Positions 1 to 7,728 of a stretch of 64,000 nt of DNA are shown piece after piece (the stretch's first letter is position 1; each line of letters begins with the position of its first letter). This DNA is from Coriobacteriaceae bacterium. GTDB lineage: Bacteria > Actinomycetota > Coriobacteriia > Coriobacteriales > Coriobacteriaceae. The notes under the pieces are model-generated. The model saw only the letters and a program-made list of their open reading frames with translations, ran no database searches and had not been told where the DNA came from. The position numbers were made by a program, and so were the translations under genes. Where the stretch lies: the NCBI GenBank assembly GCA_902835305.1, contig CADFMD010000001.1, forward strand, positions 62,001-126,000, given 5' to 3'.

Positions 1-885
1 CACAACCTGGAAGAGGTTGAGGGTGCCATCAAGGACAACACCACGGTCATCTATCTCGAGACGCTCGGCAACCCCAACTCTGACATCCCCAACATCGACG
101 CCATCTCCGAGATCGCCAAGAAGCACGGTCTGCCGGTTGTCGTCGACAACACTTTCGGCACCCCGTATCTGTTCCGTCCGCTGGAGCATGGCGCCAACAT
201 CGTTGTCCACTCCGCAACCAAGTTCATCGGCGGCCACGGCACCTCGCTGGGCGGTGTGATCGTCGACGGCGGTAACTTCGATTGGAAGGCGAGCGGAAAG
301 TACGCCCAGATCGCTGAGCCCAACCCCTCCTACCATGGCGTCTCGTTTGCCGAGGCTGCCGGTCCCGCCGCCTTCGCAACCTATGTCCGCGCCATCCTGC
401 TGCGTGACGAGGGTGCCTGCATCAGCCCGTTCAACGCCTGGGTCCTGCTCCAGGGCACCGAGACCCTGTCGCTGCGCGTTGACCGTCATGTCGAGAACAC
501 CAAGAAGGTCGTTGAGTTCCTTGCCGGCGACAGCCACGTTGCCAAGGTGAACCACCCGAGCCTGCCTGAGCACCCCGATCACGAGCTCTATCAGAAGTAC
601 TTCCCCAACGGCGGCGCCTCGATCTTCACCTTTGAGATTAAGGGTGGCCAGGAGGCTGCCTGGAAGTTCATCGATCATCTGCAGGTGTTCTCGCTGCTCG
701 CCAACGTGGCCGACGTCAAGTCGCTCGTCGTGCACCCGGCTACCACCACGCACTCCCAGCTCTCTGCCGAGGAGCTCGCCGAGCAGAACATCACGCCCTC
801 CACGATCCGTCTTTCCATCGGTACCGAGAACGCCGAGGACATCATTTGGGATCTGAAGCAGGCCTTCGCCGTGCTGGACGAGTAA
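1..885 (+). CDS. metY: O-acetylhomoserine sulfhydrylase, C-terminal part (cut by window edge)
   Basis: The reading frame is open from the first base, so the gene begins upstream of the window. The product belongs to the Cys/Met-metabolism PLP enzymes. The motif SATKFIGGHGT, with the PLP-binding lysine near residue 74 of the visible part, and the later segment VVHPATTTHSQL are typical of O-acetylhomoserine aminocarboxypropyltransferase, which makes homocysteine from O-acetylhomoserine and sulfide in the cytoplasm. About 294 residues are visible out of the usual roughly 430. A strong terminator follows. Cystathionine gamma-synthase or lyase is less likely from the wording of the conserved blocks, but the substrate is inferred from family resemblance only. 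Confidence 0.9.
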   Translation, partial: HNLEEVEGAIKDNTTVIYLETLGNPNSDIPNIDAISEIAKKHGLPVVVDNTFGTPYLFRPLEHGANIVVHSATKFIGGHGTSLGGVIVDGGNFDWKASGKYAQIAEPNPSYHGVSFAEAAGPAAFATYVRAILLRDEGACISPFNAWVLLQGTETLSLRVDRHVENTKKVVEFLAGDSHVAKVNHPSLPEHPDHELYQKYFPNGGASIFTFEIKGGQEAAWKFIDHLQVFSLLANVADVKSLVVHPATTTHSQLSAEELAEQNITPSTIRLSIGTENAEDIIWDLKQAFAVLDE

Positions 886-944
886 GGCGACTTGTGCAAG
901 GACCCCTTGCGACTCGATAGGTATAACTGCATAAATGCCTGCTC

Positions 945-985
945 AAGACGCCTGCGCAAGCAATGGTTGCGCAGGCGTCTTTTTT
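945..985 (+). terminator. Intrinsic terminator after metY
   Basis: A perfect stem of AAGACGCCTGCGCAA against its complement, with a 7-base loop, is followed by a run of T. It ends the sulfhydrylase transcript. Confidence 0.9.
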
Positions 986-999
986 GCATAGGAAGGGCG

Positions 1000-1196
1000 C
1001 TATTACAGGGTTTTTGGCATGCTTTATGCATTTGAGTTGTGGAAAACTCCTGTTGAGAGGATGTGAGTTTTACGCAATTGACGTGCGCCTTTTGAGTAAA
1101 ACCGCAGGTCGCGATTTGCTCGAGGTACTATGCAGCGCGATCGAATCACACGCAGCTCAAACGCAGCAAAAACGCACTACGGAGGTTTCCAGCTAC
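1000..1196. other. Intergenic leader before the secreted protein
   Basis: Together with the terminator region this makes a gap of about 310 bases. I see no further gene in it. It must hold the promoter of the gene at 1197, but no convincing -35/-10 pair stands out. The GGAGGT at 1181-1186 is that gene's ribosome binding site. Confidence 0.4.
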
Positions 1197-1973
1197 ATGA
1201 GGATCGATTCACGAAAACCGAAAGCCGCTGCCCTTTCCGCCGCTCTGACCGTGGCACTTTTGGCAGGCGCCGGCGCAACTGATGCCCACGCGGCAACACT
1301 GTCCGATACGGTTGGATCTACGCCGTCCGAGGCGACGCTGGTACAGCCCGTTGATTATCGCGGCGATGGTTATGGTTCCATGCAGGAGTGGAACGCCTCG
1401 ATGGAGGCCAAGCGCGATTCCCTTGAGATGCGCGCTCAGATCATTATGAATATGTATGGCGACTATGCTACCGATGACGAGCGCGCTGTGCTGCAGGGTT
1501 GTATCGACGGTGCGGGTAGTCTGTTGACGATGGGGGAGGTCGACACGAAGTCGACCGAGCTCGATGAGCTGCGCACTGCGCTTGAGAATGCCAAGCGCGA
1601 AGCGCTCGAGGCCGCCGCAGCCGAGGCGGAGGCTGCCGAGGCCGCCCAGGCTTCGTACTACAACGCCGGTTACACTCCGTCCTACGCGTCTGCCGCGTCC
1701 TACGCGAACGGATCGGGCCTGACGCGCTCTGCGGGTGTCAATAACTACAACGGGCGCCGCGAGACCTATTACAGCAGCAATGTGCTTTATCACTATCGCA
1801 CGGGCGAATGGACTCAGGATTCTGAGGGCTTCTGGCGCGATTCCGACGGCTATTACGTTGTTGCCGCGGGCGATATGGCCCAGGGCTCGACCTTTACGGG
1901 CTCCAAGGGTGATTGCAAGGTCTATGACTCCGGCTGCGCCGCCGGAACCACCGATTACTACACCGGTTGGTAA
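1197..1973 (+). CDS. Secreted coiled-coil protein of unknown function
   Basis: I chose the ATG at 1197 because GGAGGT lies 10 bases upstream and a clean signal peptide follows (basic start, hydrophobic stretch, AHA cleavage site near residue 32). The frame is open further upstream, but that part looks non-coding. The mature protein of about 226 residues has a central Ala/Glu-rich helical stretch that should form a coiled coil. It ends in a Tyr/Gly/Asp-rich region containing YRTGEWTQDSEGFW and a few cysteines. No catalytic motif is visible. It is probably exported and loosely cell-wall associated. It is monocistronic, with a terminator on each side. Confidence 0.8.
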   Translation: MRIDSRKPKAAALSAALTVALLAGAGATDAHAATLSDTVGSTPSEATLVQPVDYRGDGYGSMQEWNASMEAKRDSLEMRAQIIMNMYGDYATDDERAVLQGCIDGAGSLLTMGEVDTKSTELDELRTALENAKREALEAAAAEAEAAEAAQASYYNAGYTPSYASAASYANGSGLTRSAGVNNYNGRRETYYSSNVLYHYRTGEWTQDSEGFWRDSDGYYVVAAGDMAQGSTFTGSKGDCKVYDSGCAAGTTDYYTGW

Positions 1974-2007
1974 TCTGCTATCAGAGCAAAATAGGCACAT
2001 GATGGGC

Positions 2008-2057
2008 GGGCGTCTTTACTGAGCTTTTAGGCAACGTAAAGCCGCCCTTTCTTTATG
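2008..2057 (+). terminator. Terminator after the secreted protein gene
   Basis: A long stem pairs GGGCG-CTTTAC with GTAAAG-CGCCC, with one mismatch and a loop of about 16 bases, and is followed by TTTCTTT. Confidence 0.75.
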
Positions 2058-2164
2058 TGCGTTTGAGCTAACAGAGCCCTTACCGTGGCGGTACGCTGGG
2101 CGTATGCATACGGGGCACACTGGTTCATGAGAAATAAGGTCTTTCTCGTGGAGGAAGTGGTCTC

Positions 2165-2371
2165 ATGAACGCTCGAGATATCGCTATCGCCGCCGTCGCA
2201 TTGGTACTTGGCTGTCTTGGCCCTACAGCTGCGTTTGTCGCAGGCATGCAGGGCTCGTGCGGGGCTGCTCCTATTGTGGTCGGCGCGCTCATCGCAGCAG
2301 CGCTGCTGGGAAGTGCGGGCGTGACCCTTTGTCGCGATGACGAGGACGAGACGCCGCAGGTGCGGCGCTAG
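2165..2371 (+). CDS. Small two-helix membrane protein
   Basis: This 68-residue protein has two hydrophobic segments (about residues 8-27 and 36-55) separated by a short loop with a Cys, and an acidic, charged tail (DDEDETPQVRR). GGAGGAAG precedes the ATG. It stands alone between two terminators. No family is recognised. The good ribosome binding site and the membrane-like sequence argue for a real gene, but its role is unknown. Confidence 0.6.
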   Translation: MNARDIAIAAVALVLGCLGPTAAFVAGMQGSCGAAPIVVGALIAAALLGSAGVTLCRDDEDETPQVRR

Positions 2372-2408
2372 CCGTTGTGAAGCTGGTTTTGCCCATAGAT
2401 GAAGAAGG

Positions 2409-2446
2409 AAGCCGCCGCAAGGGGAGTGCCCTTTGCGGCGGTTTTT
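2409..2446. terminator. Bidirectional terminator between convergent genes
   Basis: The stem pairs GCCGCCGCAAGGG with its near complement. It is followed by TTTTT on the plus strand and, on the minus strand, lies just beyond the end of the ketopantoate reductase-like gene. It can serve both convergent genes. Confidence 0.85.
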
Positions 2447-2479
2447 GCTATTGAGACTGTTGGATGCGGTGCGGCGGCG

Positions 2480-3394
2480 TTACCAGCTGGCCTCGATTTC
2501 GCGGATGCGCGAATAGAGCCATTCGTTTTGCGGCACCTGGATACCGTGCTTGGCCGCGAGGCGGCAGATGGTACCCGCAAATTCCTCGACCTCGGTTCTG
2601 CGTTGAGCGATGCGGTCTTGCGCCATCGAGGGCATGCCGGCGGGATCGAGCCCTTTTATGAGACGCACCATCTGCGTCAGGTCTTCCTCGGTGAGCTCGA
2701 TGCCCTCGGCATTGGCGACTGCAAGCGTCTCGCGCATGGCGGAGACAAAACTGCGGAGCTGCTCGGAGCCCTGCTCCGTAGCGCTTCCGTAGGTGCCGCC
2801 GTAGGCCATACAGGTCTGGTTGATGCCGTCGTTGAGCATGAGTTTGGCCCACATGCGATGTGCGATGTCGTGCTCGACGGTATGGGCGATGCCGCAGCGC
2901 GTGTAGAGCCCGTCGATAGCGGTGACGGTCGCGGGGTCGGTGCCGGCGGCCGCACCAAAGCGGATCTCGCCCGCATTGGTAAAGGTGAGCGCGCCGTTGA
3001 GAAACACAGCGTCCATGCCTTGGCAGATTCCGAGGACGGTGTGCTCCCAGCCAAAGCGCTCGGCAATCTTTTGCTCGCTCGTGATGCCGTTGCATAGGGA
3101 TGCGATGAGCGTGTTGGGTCCCACGACGCGCTCCATAGTCTTGAGTGCTTGGTCGAGACCGGTGGTCTTGACCGTCAGGATGACCAGATCGGTGGGTGTC
3201 GCCTCGCTGGCGCGGACGGACGTGAGATCGCAGGGCTTTCCGTTGACGGTGAGCGCATCGCCCGCGTGACGCTCAAAACGGGCGTCATCCATAACGTATT
3301 CGACGGCGTCATTGCCGAGGGCCTTGGCAATCATGCTGCCGTAGAGCAGGCCGACGCCGCCCTTGCCGATAAAGGCGACCTTGTTGATCTGCAT
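2480..3394 (-). CDS. Ketopantoate reductase family protein (ApbA/PanE-like)
   Basis: A Rossmann-type NADP-binding motif (VAFIGKGGVGLLYG) opens the protein. The C-terminal helical domain carries the family motif KLMLNDGINQTCMAYGGTYG, with the expected Lys and Asn. At about 304 residues it has the normal length. The family reduces 2-dehydropantoate to pantoate for coenzyme A, but many paralogues act on other 2-oxo acids, so the substrate is not certain. I prefer the ATG at 3394, because GGGGAG lies 9 bases upstream of it but directly abuts the other in-frame ATG at 3403. It lies just downstream of the cyclase gene, with a terminator-like hairpin between them. Confidence 0.85.
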   Translation of the reverse strand: MQINKVAFIGKGGVGLLYGSMIAKALGNDAVEYVMDDARFERHAGDALTVNGKPCDLTSVRASEATPTDLVILTVKTTGLDQALKTMERVVGPNTLIASLCNGITSEQKIAERFGWEHTVLGICQGMDAVFLNGALTFTNAGEIRFGAAAGTDPATVTAIDGLYTRCGIAHTVEHDIAHRMWAKLMLNDGINQTCMAYGGTYGSATEQGSEQLRSFVSAMRETLAVANAEGIELTEEDLTQMVRLIKGLDPAGMPSMAQDRIAQRRTEVEEFAGTICRLAAKHGIQVPQNEWLYSRIREIEASW

Positions 3395-3411
3395 ATGAAT
3401 CATCTCCCCAT

Positions 3412-3439
3412 ATAAAAGGCGCCCGCGTAAGGGGCGCCT
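3412..3439 (-). terminator. Hairpin with T-run between cyclase and reductase genes
   Basis: AGGCGCCC pairs with GGGCGCCT around a 7-base loop, followed on the minus strand by TTTTATA. It ends only about 18 bases before the reductase start codon. The second gene is therefore probably reached by partial read-through. Confidence 0.7.
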
Positions 3440-3517
3440 GATGGATTGTATGCTGCCAGGGTGATTGGCGGGTGCGCGGGGCGGCTGTTATGAAAAAGAA
3501 ACTATTGCGCTGTGCGC

Positions 3518-4288
3518 TTATGCCGCGGGGCAGACCGCAAAGACGCGGGCGGGGTATCCGACGCCATCGCGGACCTTGGGGAAGGTGCAGAAGATGACGG
3601 CACCCGTGGCAGGGAGCTCGTCCAGATGGTCCATGACTTCGATCTGATAGCGGTCGACCGAGAGGATGTATTGCTCGCCGGGGTAGGGGTAGGCGTCCTC
3701 GCGCGTGGTGATGGTCGCCGGATCGGTATCTGCGGGCTCGTGGCCGATGGCGCCGATATTGCGTTCCTCTACAAGCCACTTGATGGCATCGAGGTCCCAG
3801 CCGGGGTAGTGGGGCTGGCCGTCCTCGTCCTTGTTTTCCAGATCGGCGAGCTTGGACCAGTCGGAGCGGAAGGCGACGAAAGCGTCCTCGGGAATGCGAC
3901 CGTGCTCGTCCTCCCAAGTTTTGAGGTCATCGACGGTTAGGATAAAGTCGGGGTTTGCGGCGCATTCCTCGTGCTTGTCGATCACGCAGAGCGGATGCAT
4001 AAACTCGATGGGCTCGATCTCGCCAAGGGAGCGGCCGTCGACATGGAAGTGGCGCGGCGCATCGACGTGGGTGCCGTATTGCGAGGCGACCGAATACTGA
4101 AAGCAGCGCATGGGCGCGAGCATGTCCCCGGGCGTGCCGGGCAGATAGTCGAAGAGCTTGGTGGACTCAAACGGCTTAAAGCCAAACCAGTGCGGGGTGT
4201 CGCACGAGAGCGTGTGGGTGAGGTCGACCCAGCGATAATCGATGCTTTTGAGCTGGGATGCGAGGTTCCAAAGGTCGAGCGCGGGCAT
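3518..4288 (-). CDS. Cyclase family protein (kynurenine formamidase-like hydrolase)
   Basis: This 256-residue protein carries the metal-binding signature of the cyclase/arylformamidase family, YGTHVDAPRHFH near residues 90-102, with further conserved His and Asp residues downstream. The family hydrolyses amide or lactone bonds with a bound divalent metal. Kynurenine formamidase and cyclases of polyketide pathways are members. No kynurenine pathway genes are nearby, so the substrate is unknown. AAAGGAG lies 6 bases before the ATG. It is transcribed ahead of the ketopantoate reductase-like gene. Confidence 0.85.
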   Translation of the reverse strand: MPALDLWNLASQLKSIDYRWVDLTHTLSCDTPHWFGFKPFESTKLFDYLPGTPGDMLAPMRCFQYSVASQYGTHVDAPRHFHVDGRSLGEIEPIEFMHPLCVIDKHEECAANPDFILTVDDLKTWEDEHGRIPEDAFVAFRSDWSKLADLENKDEDGQPHYPGWDLDAIKWLVEERNIGAIGHEPADTDPATITTREDAYPYPGEQYILSVDRYQIEVMDHLDELPATGAVIFCTFPKVRDGVGYPARVFAVCPAA

Positions 4289-4450
4289 GGGCGACTCCTT
4301 TCATCGGGCTTTTTGCTGATGTTAAAGCGGTGCCGTGACGGCCTGATTTCTGCTGCGTTACGATACGTTCTCAATTGCGATTCCGATGTGTTTCGATGAC
4401 GTGACAGGTTTGTTTCGCCTTGTCAGGGCTTCGATGGGAGGGGAGGGGCC

Positions 4451-5641
4451 GTGCAATACCGCGTTGACCCCAAAAGCGGCAACCGTATCTCGGCGTTGGG
4501 GCTGGGCTGCATGAGGTTTCCCGGTGCGCCGGGACGCCCGGATGCGAAAACAGCCGACGCCATCATCTCCCGTGCGGTGGAGCAGGGGATTAACTACCTG
4601 GACACGGCCTATCTCTATCCCGGCAACGAGGCGTGCGTGGGCGCTTCGCTTGAGCGCCTGGGCTTGCGCGATCAGGTTTTGCTCGCGACCAAGCTGCCGC
4701 ATGCTTCGTGCAAATGCGCGGAGGATTTCGATCGGTTCTTCGACGAGCAGCTGCATCGCCTGCGAACCGACCATATCGACTATTACCTTATGCACAACAT
4801 CACCTCGCCCGCCCAGTGGGAGCGCGTGGTGGCGTTGGGCATCGAGGACTGGATTGCGCACCAAAAGGCTGCGGGGCGTATTCGCCAGATAGGTTTTTCG
4901 TACCACGGCAGTGCGGCGGACTTCCTCACGATGCTTGACGCGTATGACTGGGACTTTTGCCAGATCCAGTACAACTACGCTGGAGAGCGCTACCAAGCGG
5001 GAACGGCGGGACTCATAGCAGCCGCCGAGCGCGGGCTCGCGGTGTTTGTGATGGAACCGCTTTTGGGTGGACGCCTGGCGGGCAAGCTGCCGCCGCGGGC
5101 CCGCGCCGTGCTCGATGACGTACGCGATCCGTACCTGAAGACGCCGGCTGCTTGGGGCCTTTCGTGGGTGTGGAACCATCCTCAAGTCACGATGCTGCTT
5201 TCGGGCATGACCGATACCGCGCAGGTGGACGAGAACGCGGCATTGGCGGATCGCGCACTGCCGGATTCGATGACAGCTACTCAGCTCGGTGCCATCGCGC
5301 ACGTGCTGACGGAGTTTGAAAAATCGAATCGCGTGCCCTGCACGGGATGCGGCTATTGCATGCCGTGTCCTAAAGGCATCAATATCCCTGGATGTTTTGC
5401 CGCCTACAACGCAAGCTATGCGCACAGCTGGTTTACGGGTCTATCGCAGTACTTTACGGCGAGCGCGGTGCGCACAAGCGAGCCCAAGTTGGTGAGCAAT
5501 TGCGTCAAGTGCGGCAAATGCGCGCGGCACTGTCCACAGCACATCGATATCCCCGGGCGTTTGGACGACGTACGTCGCCGTTTTCAGCCTGGCCCCGTGA
5601 CGGCGGTGCTTAAGGCCTTCGGCAAAACGCGCTCCTCATGA
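4451..5641 (+). CDS. Aldo/keto reductase with C-terminal ferredoxin domain
   Basis: This 396-residue protein starts at a GTG behind a purine-rich GGGAGGGGAGGGG. The first 280 residues form an aldo/keto reductase barrel with the usual catalytic positions visible (Asp and Tyr in YLDTAYLYPG, Lys in LATKLP, His in YYLMHN). The C-terminus holds cysteine clusters: CTGCGYCMPCPKG is followed about 60 residues later by CVKCGKCARHCPQH, consistent with 4Fe-4S binding. Such fusions are common in anaerobes and probably link NAD(P)H or ferredoxin to carbonyl reduction. The substrate is unknown. It is divergent from the cyclase gene. Confidence 0.9.
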   Translation: MQYRVDPKSGNRISALGLGCMRFPGAPGRPDAKTADAIISRAVEQGINYLDTAYLYPGNEACVGASLERLGLRDQVLLATKLPHASCKCAEDFDRFFDEQLHRLRTDHIDYYLMHNITSPAQWERVVALGIEDWIAHQKAAGRIRQIGFSYHGSAADFLTMLDAYDWDFCQIQYNYAGERYQAGTAGLIAAAERGLAVFVMEPLLGGRLAGKLPPRARAVLDDVRDPYLKTPAAWGLSWVWNHPQVTMLLSGMTDTAQVDENAALADRALPDSMTATQLGAIAHVLTEFEKSNRVPCTGCGYCMPCPKGINIPGCFAAYNASYAHSWFTGLSQYFTASAVRTSEPKLVSNCVKCGKCARHCPQHIDIPGRLDDVRRRFQPGPVTAVLKAFGKTRSS

Positions 5642-5654
5642 CCCTTTTATAACG

Positions 5655-5715
5655 TGCGGTGGAATAGTTCCTACTTGCGGCAGAATAAGGCACCGACAGG
5701 AACTATTTCACCGCA
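5655..5715. repeat. 18-bp inverted repeat upstream of endonuclease IV gene
   Basis: TGCGGTGGAATAGTTCCT (5655-5672) is repeated in inverted orientation at 5698-5715 with one mismatch, leaving a 25-base loop. There is no T-run, so it does not look like a terminator. It may be a REP-like element or an operator in the nfo leader. Confidence 0.6.
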
Positions 5716-5736
5716 ACTGATGAGGGGGAGCTGGGG

Positions 5737-6603
5737 ATGCTGACGATCGGGTGTCACCTATCCACGACGAAGGGCTATCGGGCAATGGGGGAGACGGCGC
5801 TATCCATTGGCGCCAATACCTTTGCGTTCTTTACGCGCAACCCGCGCGGTGGCAAGGCAAAAGAACTTGACATGGATGACGTGGCGGCTCTGCGCGAGCT
5901 TATGGCGCAAAACGACTTTGGACCGCTGGTGGCGCATGCCCCGTATACCTACAACCCCTGTTCTGCCAAAGAGCGGGCACGCGAGTTTGCCTTGGAGGCA
6001 ATGGCCGAGGACTTGCAGCGTCTGGAAGCACTGCCCGGCAACTACTGCAACTTCCATCCCGGTGCGCATGTGGGACAGGGCTCCGACGTCGGCATTCAGA
6101 TGATTGTCGACACGCTGTGCCAGGTGATGTTTGAGGGGCAGCGGACGACGGTATTGCTCGAGACCATGGCAGGCAAGGGCACCGAGGTGGGCCGTAGCTT
6201 TGAAGAACTGGCGTGCATTATCGAGGGCGTTGCCGCCAAGCGCCCAGAGCTGTCCGATAAGCTGGGCGTTTGTTTGGATACCTGCCATGTGAGCGATGCC
6301 GGCTACGACATCATCCATGATCTGGACGGCGTACTCGACGAGTTCGATCGTGTGGTGGGTATCGAGCGCCTGCGCGCCGTGCATATCAATGACTCCAAGA
6401 ACCCTTGTGGCGCCCATAAAGATCGTCACGAGTGCATCGGCAAGGGATACCTTGGCAGCGAGGAATTTGGTGGCGGTATGCAGGTTATGCAGAATATTGT
6501 ATCGAATGGCCGTTTGCGTTCGCTGCCGTTTATTTTGGAGACTCCGAACGAACTTGCAGGTTATGCAGCTGAAATTAGACTATTAAGGTCATTGCAGCAG
6601 TAA
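5737..6603 (+). CDS. nfo: Deoxyribonuclease IV (AP endonuclease)
   Basis: This 288-residue xylose-isomerase-like barrel matches endonuclease IV along its full length. Metal-binding positions are visible in NFHPGAHVG, LLETMAGKG, GVCLDTCHVSDAGYD, HINDSKN and PFILETPN. The enzyme cuts DNA 5' to abasic sites in base excision repair, using a zinc cluster. GAGGGGGAGCTGGGG precedes the ATG. The gene stands alone, after an inverted repeat that could be regulatory. Confidence 0.95.
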   Translation: MLTIGCHLSTTKGYRAMGETALSIGANTFAFFTRNPRGGKAKELDMDDVAALRELMAQNDFGPLVAHAPYTYNPCSAKERAREFALEAMAEDLQRLEALPGNYCNFHPGAHVGQGSDVGIQMIVDTLCQVMFEGQRTTVLLETMAGKGTEVGRSFEELACIIEGVAAKRPELSDKLGVCLDTCHVSDAGYDIIHDLDGVLDEFDRVVGIERLRAVHINDSKNPCGAHKDRHECIGKGYLGSEEFGGGMQVMQNIVSNGRLRSLPFILETPNELAGYAAEIRLLRSLQQ

Positions 6604-6664
6604 TGACTGTCATAAAGTAGAGTATTCCATTCACGTTATGGGTTTGTTTCAATCAGTTTTCTCG

Positions 6665-6693
6665 TTGCAGATTCGTAATTCCAGGTGCATAAT
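6665..6693 (+). promoter_or_regulatory. Sigma70-type promoter for the amino acid ABC transporter
   Basis: TTGCAG at 6665-6670 is separated by 17 bases from CATAAT at 6688-6693. The lipoprotein gene starts 58 bases downstream. Confidence 0.65.
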
Positions 6694-6750
6694 AGCCAAC
6701 AGTTTTTGCAGACCTCTGAATCAAACGAGGTCACCGGAAGGAGACTGATT

Positions 6751-7611
6751 ATGAAGCTCAAGAAGCTTGGCGCATTTGCCGCCACGGGTGCCATGGCGCT
6801 CGCCCTCGCACTGACGGGCTGCGGCTCGTCCAACGCCACCTCTGGTTCTGATGCCGGTTCCAACAGCTCTGACGACGCTAAGGTCGAGAAAGTCGACGGC
6901 TCCAAGGAGTACGCGCTCGTCAAGGACGGTACGCTGACTGTCGGCACCTCTGCCGAGTACGCTCCGTTTGAGTACAAGGATGACAACGGCGATTATCAGG
7001 GCTTTGACCTTGAGCTCATCAAGGCTATCGGCGACAAGCTGGGCCTGGATGTCGAGTATGTCAACAATGACTTTGACACGCTGGTTCCGGGCGTCGCTTC
7101 GGGCGCCAAGTATGACGTTTCCATCGCGGCTATCACCGACACGCCCGAGCGTGAGAAGGAAGTCACTTTCTCTGATTCCTACTACATGGATGATCAGGCT
7201 ATCGTGACCAAGGTCGATAACACCGACATCACGGCCGATAACTTTAGCGAGAAGCTCAACAATTCCGACGCTACCATCATCGTCCAGTCTGGCTCGACCG
7301 CCGAGGCCTTTGCCCAGGAGAACTTCCCCAAGGCCAAGATCGTCCCCTACAAGGACGCCACCGAGTGCTTTAGCGCTCTGCAGTCCGATAAGGGCGACGC
7401 CGTAGTCACCAACCGCTCCGTTGCCAGCCAGCTGACCGCCGAGCAGTTCAACACCTGCCAGACCATCAAGCAGATCAGCACCGGCGAGGAGTACGCCATC
7501 GCCATCAACCAGGGCAACACCAAGCTCAAGGACGACATTAACCAGGCCATCAAGGACCTGACCGACGACGGTACCGTCGACGCCCTCATGGCTAAGTACA
7601 ATATCAAGTAA
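6751..7611 (+). CDS. Amino acid ABC transporter substrate-binding lipoprotein
   Basis: The ATG at 6751 is chosen because of GGAAGGAG upstream and a lipoprotein signal peptide ending in the lipobox LTGCGSS (Cys near residue 24). A Ser/Asp-rich linker leads into a family 3 solute-binding domain: LTVGTSAEYAPFEY, then YQGFDLELIKAIG, then AAITDTPEREKEVTFSDSYY. The protein binds a polar amino acid outside the membrane and delivers it to the permease encoded next. An attenuator-like hairpin follows the gene, which fits higher expression of the binding protein than of the membrane parts. Confidence 0.93.
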   Translation: MKLKKLGAFAATGAMALALALTGCGSSNATSGSDAGSNSSDDAKVEKVDGSKEYALVKDGTLTVGTSAEYAPFEYKDDNGDYQGFDLELIKAIGDKLGLDVEYVNNDFDTLVPGVASGAKYDVSIAAITDTPEREKEVTFSDSYYMDDQAIVTKVDNTDITADNFSEKLNNSDATIIVQSGSTAEAFAQENFPKAKIVPYKDATECFSALQSDKGDAVVTNRSVASQLTAEQFNTCQTIKQISTGEEYAIAINQGNTKLKDDINQAIKDLTDDGTVDALMAKYNIK

Positions 7612-7633
7612 AATAACTACTTGATTGCGCGCG

Positions 7634-7664
7634 GGCCCTTTCCGTTTTGCGGAGAGGGCCTTTG
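7634..7664 (+). terminator. Attenuator-like hairpin between binding protein and permease
   Basis: An 11-bp stem (GGCCCTTTCCG with its partner, including one G-U pair) and a TTTTG loop are followed by only three T. It would terminate part of the transcripts inside the operon. Confidence 0.65.
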
Positions 7665-7728
7665 CGCTTCTCTTGACGGAGAGCGTTTCCGTCTCGTTTT
7701 GCCGGCAACTTCTACGATAGGAGCCACC

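Noticed and set aside
4358..5425. A 355-codon minus-strand open frame across the aldo/keto reductase
   Set aside because: The plus-strand protein has clear active-site and iron-sulfur motifs. The antisense frame has none.
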